Source: Streptomyces sp. Ag109_O5-10 (lineage in GTDB: Bacteria > Actinomycetota > Actinomycetes > Streptomycetales > Streptomycetaceae). From it: 64,000 bases of DNA. The notes under the pieces are model-generated. The model had not been told where the DNA came from, ran no database searches, and saw only the letters and a list, made by a program, of their open reading frames with translations. How positions within the stretch are numbered: position 1 is the stretch's first letter; the number at the start of each line of letters is the position of its first letter. The DNA is taken from assembly GCF_900105755.1 (NCBI RefSeq), contig NZ_FNTQ01000001.1, positions 6,696,001-6,760,000 on the forward strand, written 5' to 3'. Both the position numbers and the translations under genes were made by a program. This document shows, piece after piece, positions 32,991 to 40,920 of the stretch.

Positions 32991-33470
32991 ATGTCGGTGA
33001 TGACCGGTACCCCGCCTCTGCAGCAGTTCGGCCAGCAGTTCGGCCAGCAGATCGCCGGGCCGCAGCAGCAGCTCGCGCAGGTCGTCCAGCAGTCCATCCA
33101 GCAGGCCTGCCAGCAGGCGAGCCAGCAGATCGCGCAGCGCATGCAGCAGACGCTGCAGCAGATCCAGCAGGTCCAGCAGCAGCTGCAGCAGCAGGGCATC
33201 GCCCACCTCGCCCACCCGTACCTGGCCGTCGCGCTGCACACCACGCTGGTCCAGGGCGTGCGCAGCGCCGTGGAGCAGTCCGTGCAGCAGGCGCTGCCGA
33301 CCGCGATCCTGACGATGCTGCAGCAGAGCCACCAGGGTCAGCAGGGCGGCCAGCAGGGCCAGCAGAGCCACCAGCCGTGGGGCGGCGGCTTCGGCCAGCA
33401 GTACCCGCAGCAGTACCCGCAGCCCGGCTTCGGCTACGGCCAGATGGGTCTGCCCTTCGGCATCGGCTGA
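32991..33470 (+). CDS. Glutamine-rich (about 32% Gln) protein of unknown function
   Basis: A 159-aa protein with 51 Gln, all encoded by CAG. Residues about 10-70 form a QQ-x-x pattern (QQSIQQACQQASQQIAQRMQQ and similar), predicted as a long amphipathic helix or coiled coil. A non-repetitive middle follows (IAHLAHPYLAVALHTTLVQGVRSAVEQ), and the tail is Gly/Tyr/Pro/Gln-rich (GGGFGQQYPQQYPQPGFGYGQMG), like low-complexity prion or adhesive sequences. No signal peptide. The ATG at 32991 has GGAG nearby. It lies 137 bp upstream of the pseudosubtilase gene, same strand. No known family. Confidence 0.75.
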   Translation: MSVMTGTPPLQQFGQQFGQQIAGPQQQLAQVVQQSIQQACQQASQQIAQRMQQTLQQIQQVQQQLQQQGIAHLAHPYLAVALHTTLVQGVRSAVEQSVQQALPTAILTMLQQSHQGQQGGQQGQQSHQPWGGGFGQQYPQQYPQPGFGYGQMGLPFGIG

Positions 33471-33607
33471 CACAAGGCAGGCAGTGCGCTGTGCGGTGTG
33501 CCCGGGATCGATTCCCGGGCACACCGCACAGCCGCGGAAGGCGCCGGCCGCTCGTCATGCGCGACAGAAGCCCAAGAACCTACGCAGACATGGTTAAGGT
33601 GGATGTA

Positions 33608-35353
33608 ATGGTCAAGGACAGGCCCGGAAGCAAGCCCCGGAGCAACCGCCAGAGCGAATCCGAGGGCGCGGGGACCGGCGGGCCGGGCCCCGAGGAGAAA
33701 CCGGGGCCACGCAAGAAGGGCGGACCGTCATCGATCGCGGTGCAGCCGCGCCGGTCCCGCTACATGGTGACCCCGCTGCCGCGGCAGTTTCTGCCCGTGG
33801 GAGTGCCCGAACTCGACATGGACGCGGTGTGCGACCATCTGGAGCGGATGCCCGAGGTCACGGTGGTCCGCAGACTCAGCCCTTCGGACAAGCTGCAGTC
33901 GGCGGGCGTGCAGCCCTCCTGCCCCGAACTCGTGCTCGTCGAGGCCGCCGAGGCCCAGGTACCGGCGATGCAGTCGCTGCATGTGCACATCGAGCCGGAT
34001 CTGCCGCTGTCCGCAGCCCTGCCCGTTGCCACGCCGACCGCGGGGATGCTGTCGTTGTGCGACCCGGGGCTGGTCATGCCGCTGGAGGAGCCCGTGGAGG
34101 TCTCGGTCCGCGTCTGCGGCCCGGACGGCGAACCGCTGGTCGGTGCAGGGGTGTTCCTGATCGGGGCGACATGGCCGAGCCAGGGCCTCACCGGCCCCGA
34201 CGGGAGGGCCACCCTCACCCTGGCGACGGAGACCGTGGAGTCCATCCAGTCCCTGTACGTCCGGCCCGCGGGCGGCTACACCGACCTCTGGGTCCACCGC
34301 CCCGACCTGTCGGGGACCCAGGACAACCTCGTCACCCTCACCCCGCTGTCCAAGGTCTACCCGGAACTGGAACAGCGGCAGAGTTACGGCTGGGGCCAGC
34401 AGGCCATGCGGCTGGACCGGCTGCCGCCCACGTTCCGCGGCTTCGGCATCAAGATCGCTGTCATCGGTACGGGCGTAAGTGCCGACCACCCCGACCTGAA
34501 GCAAGGGGTGCGCTCCGGTGCCGACTTCGTGCGCGGCACGAAGGAGGGCTGGGCCCACGACCCGGTCGGCACCGGCACCCACGCGGCCGGCGTCATCGCC
34601 GGGGCGGACACCGGCAAGGGCATCATCGGCATCGCCGTCGACGCCGAACTCGAGGTCTGCCAGGTCATGCCCGACGGCCACTTCAGCGACCTGATCGCCG
34701 CCCTGGACGACTGCATCGAGCACGAGGTCGACATCGCCCACATCCAGGTGGCGACCCCGTACCCCTCGGCGCTGGTCTCCCGCAAACTCGCCGATGCCAC
34801 CGCGGCGGGCATCGCCTGCATCGCTCCGGCAGGCGACAGCGGCGGACCGGTCTCCTTCCCCGCCTCGCTGCCCACCGTCCTCGCCGTGGGTGCTCTGGGA
34901 GCCTTGGGCACCTATCCGCCCGACACCTCCCACGCCGCCCACATCGGGCCGCAGCTGAGCCCGGAAGGGCTGTTCGCCGCGCCGTTCAGCTGCCACGGAC
35001 CCGGGGTGAATGCGGCCGCCCCCGGCGTTGCGGTTCTCTCCTGCTCCCCGGACGGCGGCTATACCGCCCTCGACGGTACCGGCACCGCGTCTGCCCACAT
35101 CGCGGGCCTGGCCGCGCTCGTGCTGGCCCACCACGAGGACTTCCACGGCCGGCTGCTGCCTCGCGGACCCGGCCGCGTGCAGCACCTGTTCGAGATCATC
35201 GCCGCCAGCTGTCGCCCACTGGCCGCACCGGGAACACTGGACGCGGCCCGCACCGGGCACGGCCTGCCCGACGCCCTCACCGCACTCGGCCTGGCCCCCG
35301 GCATGCAACTCGCCCCAGCCCTGACCCCCTTCGCCCCCTCCATGACCGGGTAG
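33608..35353 (+). CDS. Subtilisin-fold (S8) protein with all catalytic residues replaced
   Basis: A 581-aa protein. After a Lys/Gly-rich start comes an N-terminal domain (YMVTPLPRQFLPVGVPELDMDAVCDHLERM, about 55-150), then an Ig-like domain (PVEVSVRVCGPDGEPLVGAGVFLIGATWP, about 165-240), then an S8 domain (280-540). The S8 motifs are clear but dead. VIDTG is VIGTG (Gly287 for Asp), HGTH is TGTH (Thr322 for His), AAGN is PAGD (Asp410 for the oxyanion Asn) and GTSMAxPH is GTGTASAH (Gly492 for Ser). It is probably a binding or scaffold pseudoprotease. No signal peptide. AAGGTGG precedes the ATG; ATG 33590 is an alternative. Confidence 0.85.
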   Translation: MVKDRPGSKPRSNRQSESEGAGTGGPGPEEKPGPRKKGGPSSIAVQPRRSRYMVTPLPRQFLPVGVPELDMDAVCDHLERMPEVTVVRRLSPSDKLQSAGVQPSCPELVLVEAAEAQVPAMQSLHVHIEPDLPLSAALPVATPTAGMLSLCDPGLVMPLEEPVEVSVRVCGPDGEPLVGAGVFLIGATWPSQGLTGPDGRATLTLATETVESIQSLYVRPAGGYTDLWVHRPDLSGTQDNLVTLTPLSKVYPELEQRQSYGWGQQAMRLDRLPPTFRGFGIKIAVIGTGVSADHPDLKQGVRSGADFVRGTKEGWAHDPVGTGTHAAGVIAGADTGKGIIGIAVDAELEVCQVMPDGHFSDLIAALDDCIEHEVDIAHIQVATPYPSALVSRKLADATAAGIACIAPAGDSGGPVSFPASLPTVLAVGALGALGTYPPDTSHAAHIGPQLSPEGLFAAPFSCHGPGVNAAAPGVAVLSCSPDGGYTALDGTGTASAHIAGLAALVLAHHEDFHGRLLPRGPGRVQHLFEIIAASCRPLAAPGTLDAARTGHGLPDALTALGLAPGMQLAPALTPFAPSMTG

Positions 35354-35424
35354 ATCCCTCTCACGGCTCGAAGCCGGTCACTCCCGGGCCAGGGCACCCA
35401 GTCCTCCGCCCGGCGTCACACAAA

Positions 35425-35455
35425 GGGGCGTGAGGTCACCAGGACCCCACGCCCC
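35425..35455. repeat. 31-bp direct repeat, right copy (terminator-like hairpin)
   Basis: Identical to 32445-32475, with an 8-bp stem GGGGCGTG/CACGCCCC. It lies between the convergent pseudosubtilase and sedolisin genes and could terminate both. Confidence 0.85.
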
Positions 35456-35484
35456 TCCGCTCAGCGGATCAGCAGCTCAGTGCG

Positions 35485-37431
35485 TCAGCGCTTGTTGCGG
35501 TACGACGTCACGTAGCCGCCCGCCGGGGTGCCGACGCCGGTGACGTCGTCGTAGCCCTTGACCGCGGACAGGGAGCTGTCCTTGCCGAGGCTGCGGACCG
35601 AGGTCAGCAGGCCGTTGGTGGCGTCGTAGCCGTTGGCGAAGTCGACGCGGGCGACCGCGAGGTCCTTGCCGGTCGGCTTGTCCGTGACGTCGTGGTAGAC
35701 CTTCGTCCCGTACTTGGAGTAGATCAGCGGGTTGGCGAAACCGATCGCCTTGCCGCGCGCCTCCTGGGCGAGGGCCTGGACCGCGGCGATGACCGGCGCG
35801 GCCAGCGACGTGCCGCCGATGCGGTACTCGCTGTACGCCTCGGTGCCGTCCGCCTGGGTCTGGGTCTGGCCGACCTTGAACCCGGTGTTGGGGTCGGCGA
35901 TCGCCGAGATGTCCGGGACCACGCGGTTGCCGGTGCTGCTGTTGGCCTTCGCGAGGGAGTCCGGGACGACGCCCTTCTGGTAGTACGGCTCGTTCACCGT
36001 CTTGCTGGTGCCGCCGCCCGCGCCCGAGGTGAACGGGCCGGGGAAGCCGGTCCAGCTCTTGCCGTCGGCCGACAGCGAGGCCTTCTCGGTGCCCCAGCCG
36101 GTCTCCCACAGGTACTTGTCGCCCTTGCCGACGGCGAGGGAGGTACCGCCGACCGCGGTCACCCAGGCGGAGTTGGCCGGGGTGTCGACCTGCTTCGTCT
36201 TGGTGTTGGCGACCTCGTCGCCGTTGTCACCGGAGGAGAAGTAGAACCCGATGCCCTGCACCGCGCCCAGCTGGAAGACCTGGTCGTAGGCGGCCGCGAT
36301 GTCCGGGGTCTCGTTGCCCTCGATGTCGCCCCACGAGTTGGACACGATGTCGGCGAGGTGGTTGTCGACCACCTTGCTGAGCGCGTCCAGCAGGTCGCTG
36401 TCCTGGCAGGACGCGGCGCCCACGTAGGTGACGTCGGCGTCCGGCGCGACCGCGTGCACGGCCTCGACGTCGAGGGTCTCCTCGCCGTACCAGCCGGAGG
36501 CGTCGCACTCGTCGGCGCCGGTGTTCGTGTAGTTCGCCGGCAGCGCCTGGTGGAGCTGGCTCGTCTTCCACGCGGCGTCGCCGTGCGCCTTGGCGTAGGT
36601 GCCTGCGTCGAAGGCGATGGTCGGCGAGGCGAACGCGTCGGTGATCGCGACGCGCACGTGCTTGCCGGTGTACTTGCCGGCGCCGTAGGCGGCCCGCAGC
36701 TGCTTGCCGGTGTAGCCCTGGATGGCGTACGGGATCTTCGTGCCGTACGCGTCCGGCAGCGTGCTCGCGATGTTCGAGCCGAAGTACGAGGAGAACGGCC
36801 CGGCGTTCTTGAACACGGCACCGGGGGGCGGCAGCGTGTCGTCGTGGGTCGCCTTGTGCGGCGCGTTGTCCAGGCCGGTGACGGTCAGGACGGCGTCGCT
36901 GACGGAGGCCGGCACGGTCGCCGTCGCCGCCGGGGCGCGGTACGTCTTCGAGCCCTTGGCGTAGTTGTGCAGCTGGATGCCGAACGCCTTCTCGGCGGCG
37001 GACACGTCGCCGGAGACGGCGATGTAGTGCTGGGTGACCTCGGTGACCTTCAGGCCGGACGAGGTCAGCCAGGCCTTGACGGCCTTCACCTGGGCCTTGG
37101 TGGCCCCGTAGCGGGCCTGTACCTGCTTGGCGCTGAGGTACTTGCCGTACAGCGGCGAGCTGGGGTCGGACACCGCCTTCGCGTAGGCTGCGAGGCCCTT
37201 GGCGTCCTGGCCGGCCAGGTAGACCCTGGCATTGAGCTGGGCGCTGTTCGAGGTGGCGCCCTTGTCCGCCCTGGCCGTGGCCCAGGTGGGCTTGGTGCCC
37301 TTCAGGGTGTCACGGGCCGGGCTGTCCGCGGCGTGCGCCGCGGGTATGCCGAGTGCGAGTGCGCCGGCGATCATCGGCAGTGTCGCTGCCATGCTCACGC
37401 TGGCCCGCACCTTGGCACGGTTGGATCTCAT
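35485..37431 (-). CDS. Secreted sedolisin-family (S53) acid serine protease
   Basis: A 648-aa precursor. Signal peptide to about residue 35 (ending IPAAHAADS), pro-domain (about 60-190, KYLSAKQVQARYGAT...VTQHYIAVSG), then the catalytic domain. The ExxxD pair is in YGEETLDVEAVHAVAP, the oxyanion Asp in FYFSSGDNGDE, the nucleophile in GGTSLAAP, and DDVTGVGTPAGG is the C-terminal Ca site. It is active on protein in the medium, usually at acidic pH. AGGGGG precedes ATG 37431; the earlier ATG at 37485 is not needed. The AT-rich 285 bp upstream carry the promoter. Confidence 0.93.
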   Translation of the reverse strand: MRSNRAKVRASVSMAATLPMIAGALALGIPAAHAADSPARDTLKGTKPTWATARADKGATSNSAQLNARVYLAGQDAKGLAAYAKAVSDPSSPLYGKYLSAKQVQARYGATKAQVKAVKAWLTSSGLKVTEVTQHYIAVSGDVSAAEKAFGIQLHNYAKGSKTYRAPAATATVPASVSDAVLTVTGLDNAPHKATHDDTLPPPGAVFKNAGPFSSYFGSNIASTLPDAYGTKIPYAIQGYTGKQLRAAYGAGKYTGKHVRVAITDAFASPTIAFDAGTYAKAHGDAAWKTSQLHQALPANYTNTGADECDASGWYGEETLDVEAVHAVAPDADVTYVGAASCQDSDLLDALSKVVDNHLADIVSNSWGDIEGNETPDIAAAYDQVFQLGAVQGIGFYFSSGDNGDEVANTKTKQVDTPANSAWVTAVGGTSLAVGKGDKYLWETGWGTEKASLSADGKSWTGFPGPFTSGAGGGTSKTVNEPYYQKGVVPDSLAKANSSTGNRVVPDISAIADPNTGFKVGQTQTQADGTEAYSEYRIGGTSLAAPVIAAVQALAQEARGKAIGFANPLIYSKYGTKVYHDVTDKPTGKDLAVARVDFANGYDATNGLLTSVRSLGKDSSLSAVKGYDDVTGVGTPAGGYVTSYRNKR

Positions 37432-37716
37432 ACTGCCCCCTGCTATGCGGTTCGACGCATGGAGTGGTCGGTCATCCGTGTTCACCAGGAGGCCTGCGGC
37501 GGGACGGCCCGTGAATGGATCACACGGTCGACGTCACTCTTTCGGTGAACCGTTCATGCCAGGGGAATGAAAAACCCAAGGAAGTCCCAAGTGAGCGTTG
37601 ATTAGGGGCTTTTGGTCGTGTTTCGACGGCGCACAGAACATTACAGATCGGTTGCGATTGTTGTTGAATGCTTGCGGTGCCGTTAAGTCGACAAATCGCC
37701 CATTGTGCACAGGGGT

Positions 37717-38355
37717 TCAGTCGCGCGGCTTCGCGCCCCGCTCCGTCAGCATCTGCTTCATGGTCGTCAGCTCCGACTGCTGCGCGTCCACCATGCCCTG
37801 GGCGAGGCTCTTCTCCACCGCGACGGTGCACTTGGCCACGCACCCCTCGGCCATGTGGATGCCGCCCTTGTGGTGGTCCGTCATCAGCTGGAGGTAGAAG
37901 ATCTCCGCCTGCTTGCCGTTCAGGGTCCCGAGCTTCTTCAGCTCGGTGTCGGTCGCCATGCCCGGCATCAGCGAACCGTCCCCGCGCTCGGGCATGTCAC
38001 CCATGCCCATCCACGACATCGGCGGCTTCGCCGACACCTTCGGCAGGTCCCACAGGGTCAGCCAGCCCAGCAGCATGCCGCGCTGGTTGGCCTGCGTCTG
38101 CGCGATGTCGTAGGCGAGCCGCCGCACCTCGGTGTCCGTCGTGCGGTCGCGGATGATGTACGACATCTCCACGGCCTGCTGGTGATGGACCGCCATGTCC
38201 CGCGCGAACCCGGCGTCCGCCCCGTCCGCGCTCGGGACCTTCAGACCGCTGCCGCCACCGCCGTCGCCGTCCTCGGCCACCGCGTAGGTGATCGCGCCGG
38301 CCGCGACGAGCACCGCGGCCGTCGCCCCGGCGACCCAGCCGATGTGCTTCCTCAC
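37717..38355 (-). CDS. DUF305 membrane-anchored protein
   Basis: A 212-aa protein. One N-terminal transmembrane segment or uncleaved signal (HIGWVAGATAAVLVAAGAITYAVA) precedes a helical DUF305 domain. The domain has FARDMAVHHQQAVEMSYIIRDRT and the second half-repeat FYLQLMTDHHKGGIHMAEGCV, His/Met-rich motifs that suggest copper or heme binding. It is extracytoplasmic. GTG start 1 nt after the DUF3105 stop, so the two are one operon and probably one complex or pathway. Confidence 0.88.
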   Translation of the reverse strand: MRKHIGWVAGATAAVLVAAGAITYAVAEDGDGGGGSGLKVPSADGADAGFARDMAVHHQQAVEMSYIIRDRTTDTEVRRLAYDIAQTQANQRGMLLGWLTLWDLPKVSAKPPMSWMGMGDMPERGDGSLMPGMATDTELKKLGTLNGKQAEIFYLQLMTDHHKGGIHMAEGCVAKCTVAVEKSLAQGMVDAQQSELTTMKQMLTERGAKPRD

Positions 38356-38356
38356 G

Positions 38357-39028
38357 TCACATCGTCCCGCCGGTGCAGGAGGCCCCCGGCTCCGGGGTCT
38401 GCTTGCCCTGCACGTACGTCTCGAAGAACTTGCCGACCTTCGGGTCGTCCGCGCTCGTCACGCTCAGCTGGTGCCCCCAGGCCGACAGCTCGATCGGCGA
38501 GGTCTGGTCCGCGTACGGGCTCATCAGCGAGTACGGCGTCGCCTTCACCTTCGCCGCCAGCTTGTCCACGTCGGACTTCTGCGCCTTGTCGGTGTACGTC
38601 ACCCAGACCGCGCCGTGCTCCAGGGCGTGCACGGCGTTCTCGTCCTTCACGGCCTTGGTGTAGACGTCGCCGTTGCAGTTCAGCCACACGGGGTTGTGGT
38701 TGCCGCCGACCGGCGGGTGCATCGGGTACTTCACGGTCCCCGTGACGTGGGTGCGGGACAGCTTGCCCGTCCAGGTCCGCACGCCGTCGCTGCCGGTGAC
38801 GAAGTGCCCGGAGTCCCCCGAGCCGCCCTTCGCGTCGCTCGCGCTGTCGCTCTTGGCCGACTGCGAGTTGACGAGCACCACGGCGCCGACGACCAGACCG
38901 GCGACGACCACGACGCTCGCGCCGATCGTCAGGAACCGGTTGCGCCGCTCACGGGCCTGCTCGGCCCGCCGCATCTCCTCTATACGTGCCTTGCGGGCGG
39001 CGTTGGTGCTCTTCTTGGCGGTAGCCAT
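38357..39028 (-). CDS. DUF3105 membrane-anchored protein
   Basis: A 223-aa protein. A basic helical N-terminus (RKARIEEMRRAEQARERRNRF) and one transmembrane segment (about 33-54) precede an extracytoplasmic DUF3105 domain. Conserved blocks are KYPMHPPVGGNHNPVWLNCNGDVY and AVHALEHGAVWVTYTD, with several His and Cys that could ligate metal. Function unknown; its steady association with DUF305 suggests a metal-related role. First gene of a two-gene leftward operon. Confidence 0.88.
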   Translation of the reverse strand: MATAKKSTNAARKARIEEMRRAEQARERRNRFLTIGASVVVVAGLVVGAVVLVNSQSAKSDSASDAKGGSGDSGHFVTGSDGVRTWTGKLSRTHVTGTVKYPMHPPVGGNHNPVWLNCNGDVYTKAVKDENAVHALEHGAVWVTYTDKAQKSDVDKLAAKVKATPYSLMSPYADQTSPIELSAWGHQLSVTSADDPKVGKFFETYVQGKQTPEPGASCTGGTM

Positions 39029-39205
39029 GGGCCGTGTCCTTCATGGAGGAAAGGGACGTGGAGGGTGAGGCCTGCTGATCGTAATGGGGGAGATGGGGTC
39101 AGCCGTAGGCAGGGCGCGGGAAAGTCCTGTAAAGACCGGGGTCCGACAGGAAACCGATAATTTGAAGGACGGATGCGGCGGACCGCGAGGATGCGGAGGG
39201 CCGGT

Positions 39206-40636
39206 TCATTGGTCCCGGTGGCGGGGCGCCCCCATGGCGCGCAGGGGCAGTGGCTGCAGTGGCCGGGTGTGCCAGCGCGCGGTGAACCGGCGGTCGTCCA
39301 GGGAGCAGGTCAGCGTGAGCCGGTGCGGGGTCTCCAGGAAGATCACGTCCGCCTCCAGCGTGCCGGCGTCCGTCCAGCCACCGCTCACCGCGGTCGGGAC
39401 CGGTTCCTCGGCGATGCTCCACTCGCCCTCCGCCAGTCGCAGTCCGATGCGGTGGCCGTCCTCGACGAGCGTGAGGCGCGTGCCGTCGGCACCTGTCGCG
39501 ACCTGCACGGACGTCACCCGGGCCGGCGGCTCCGCGGGGGTGAACGCGACGGCCGTCCACTCCTCGGCCCGCTCGGTGGGCGCGGGCTTGCCCGCGGCCG
39601 GCGGCAGCGCGAGCCCCGCGAGCCGTTCCGCGAGCGCGGCGTCCGTCCGCTCCCGGCCGGACAGCGGGCCGGGCCCGAAGGCGGGCAGCAGATGCTCCCA
39701 GACCAGGTCCAGCACCTGCTGCATCCGCTCGGTCGCCGCGGTGATCGCGATCACGGCGTCGTGCTCGGGCAGCACCACGCAGAACTGCCCGTACGCTCCG
39801 TCACCGCGGTAGCCGTGCCGGGACATCCAGAACTGAAGGCCGTAGCCCTGCTTCCAGTCGGCCCCGCCCGCGGCACCGTCCGCGTGGGAGACCTGCGCAC
39901 GGGTGGCCTCGGCCACCCAGTCCCCGGGCAGCAGGCGCTCGCCCTCCCACATCCCGCCCTGGAGGTACAGCAGGCCGAGCCGGAGGACGGCGTCCGTGGT
40001 GGCGTGCAGGCCGGTGAAGCCCACTTCGCGCCCGGCCCGGTCGCGCTGCCAGAGCGCCTCGCCGATGCCGAGCGGTTCGAACAGGCGAGGGCGCAGGTAG
40101 TCGGTGAGCGACTGGCCCGTGACCCGCTGGACGATCGCGGCGAGTGTGTAGGTGGTGGGCTGGTTGTAGGCGAAGACGGTGCCCGGGTCTCGGTCCGGCG
40201 GCAGCAGAAGGAAGCCGCGCACCAGGTTCGCCCGGTCGACGGCGAGCGCGCGGTCCAGGGTCTCCGCGACGTGGCCGCTGGACATCGACGCCACGTGCCG
40301 TACGAGCATCGCGCGGCTGCGCGGATCGGTGATCTCGGCTTCGAGTTCCGGGAAGTACGAGAGCACCGGGTCGTCCAGCCGGATCAGGCCCTCGGCGGCG
40401 GCGAGGCCGGCGGCCGTCGCCGTGAAGCTCTTGCTCAGCGAGTAGAGCAGGTGGAGACGGCTCTCGGCGTACGGTGCCCACCAGCCGGCGGCGACGACAT
40501 GGCCGTGGCGCAGGACCATCAGGCTGTGGGGTTCCACGCCGGGCGCGGCTTCGAGGGCGTCGAGGAAGGCGTCGACACCGTCGGCGTCGACGCCCTGGGC
40601 GGCGGGGGCGCTCCGGGGCAGCGGGCGTGCACTCAT
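39206..40636 (-). CDS. Serine hydrolase (class C beta-lactamase/EstB-like)
   Basis: A 476-aa protein. The PBP-fold domain has nucleophile motif SLSK (LLYSLSKSFTATAAG), YNQPT at the second motif and HGYRGDGAYGQF in place of the KTG strand. A C-terminal domain of about 130 residues (from WTAVAFTPAE) is beta-rich and may close the active site. No signal peptide. It is likely an esterase or peptidase with unknown substrate. ATG 40636 was preferred because it begins the conserved part; upstream in-frame codons extend into promoter DNA. Confidence 0.86.
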   Translation of the reverse strand: MSARPLPRSAPAAQGVDADGVDAFLDALEAAPGVEPHSLMVLRHGHVVAAGWWAPYAESRLHLLYSLSKSFTATAAGLAAAEGLIRLDDPVLSYFPELEAEITDPRSRAMLVRHVASMSSGHVAETLDRALAVDRANLVRGFLLLPPDRDPGTVFAYNQPTTYTLAAIVQRVTGQSLTDYLRPRLFEPLGIGEALWQRDRAGREVGFTGLHATTDAVLRLGLLYLQGGMWEGERLLPGDWVAEATRAQVSHADGAAGGADWKQGYGLQFWMSRHGYRGDGAYGQFCVVLPEHDAVIAITAATERMQQVLDLVWEHLLPAFGPGPLSGRERTDAALAERLAGLALPPAAGKPAPTERAEEWTAVAFTPAEPPARVTSVQVATGADGTRLTLVEDGHRIGLRLAEGEWSIAEEPVPTAVSGGWTDAGTLEADVIFLETPHRLTLTCSLDDRRFTARWHTRPLQPLPLRAMGAPRHRDQ

Positions 40637-40920
40637 GCGGGCATTCTCCTGGCCGCCCGCCGTGACCGCGACGGTGCGTCGCGATCCCATGGCCGGGCCG
40701 GGAAACCGGATCGGCCATTACGGATGTCGGTCCGAGCAGGCAAGATGGGCGGCAGGGCAGGACACCTGCCGGACGAGAGCCGTTCGGACCGAGGTCGCCG
40801 GCGCGATCAAGGTGCGCAACGCGCGTGAAATGCTGTTGTGGTGTGATGCTCAGGTGCCCGACCGCCTCCTGCGTGACAGGAAGACAGGCGGCCTGACCAG
40901 CAAGGATGGGGAAGCGGAAG

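Noticed and set aside
33377..33607. In-frame extension of the pseudosubtilase gene into the Gln-rich gene
   Set aside because: The extension reads the Gln-rich gene in another frame (Arg/Pro/Ala string), and AAGGTGG before ATG 33608 gives a normal start.
33608..35353. Active subtilisin annotation
   Set aside because: Fold motifs are present but none of the four catalytic positions is conserved, so calling it a peptidase would be misleading.
32445..35455. Integrated element with tRNA attachment site
   Set aside because: The repeats are outside the tRNA and do not copy its 3' end. No integrase, excisionase or transfer gene is present. I keep only the observation of the repeats.
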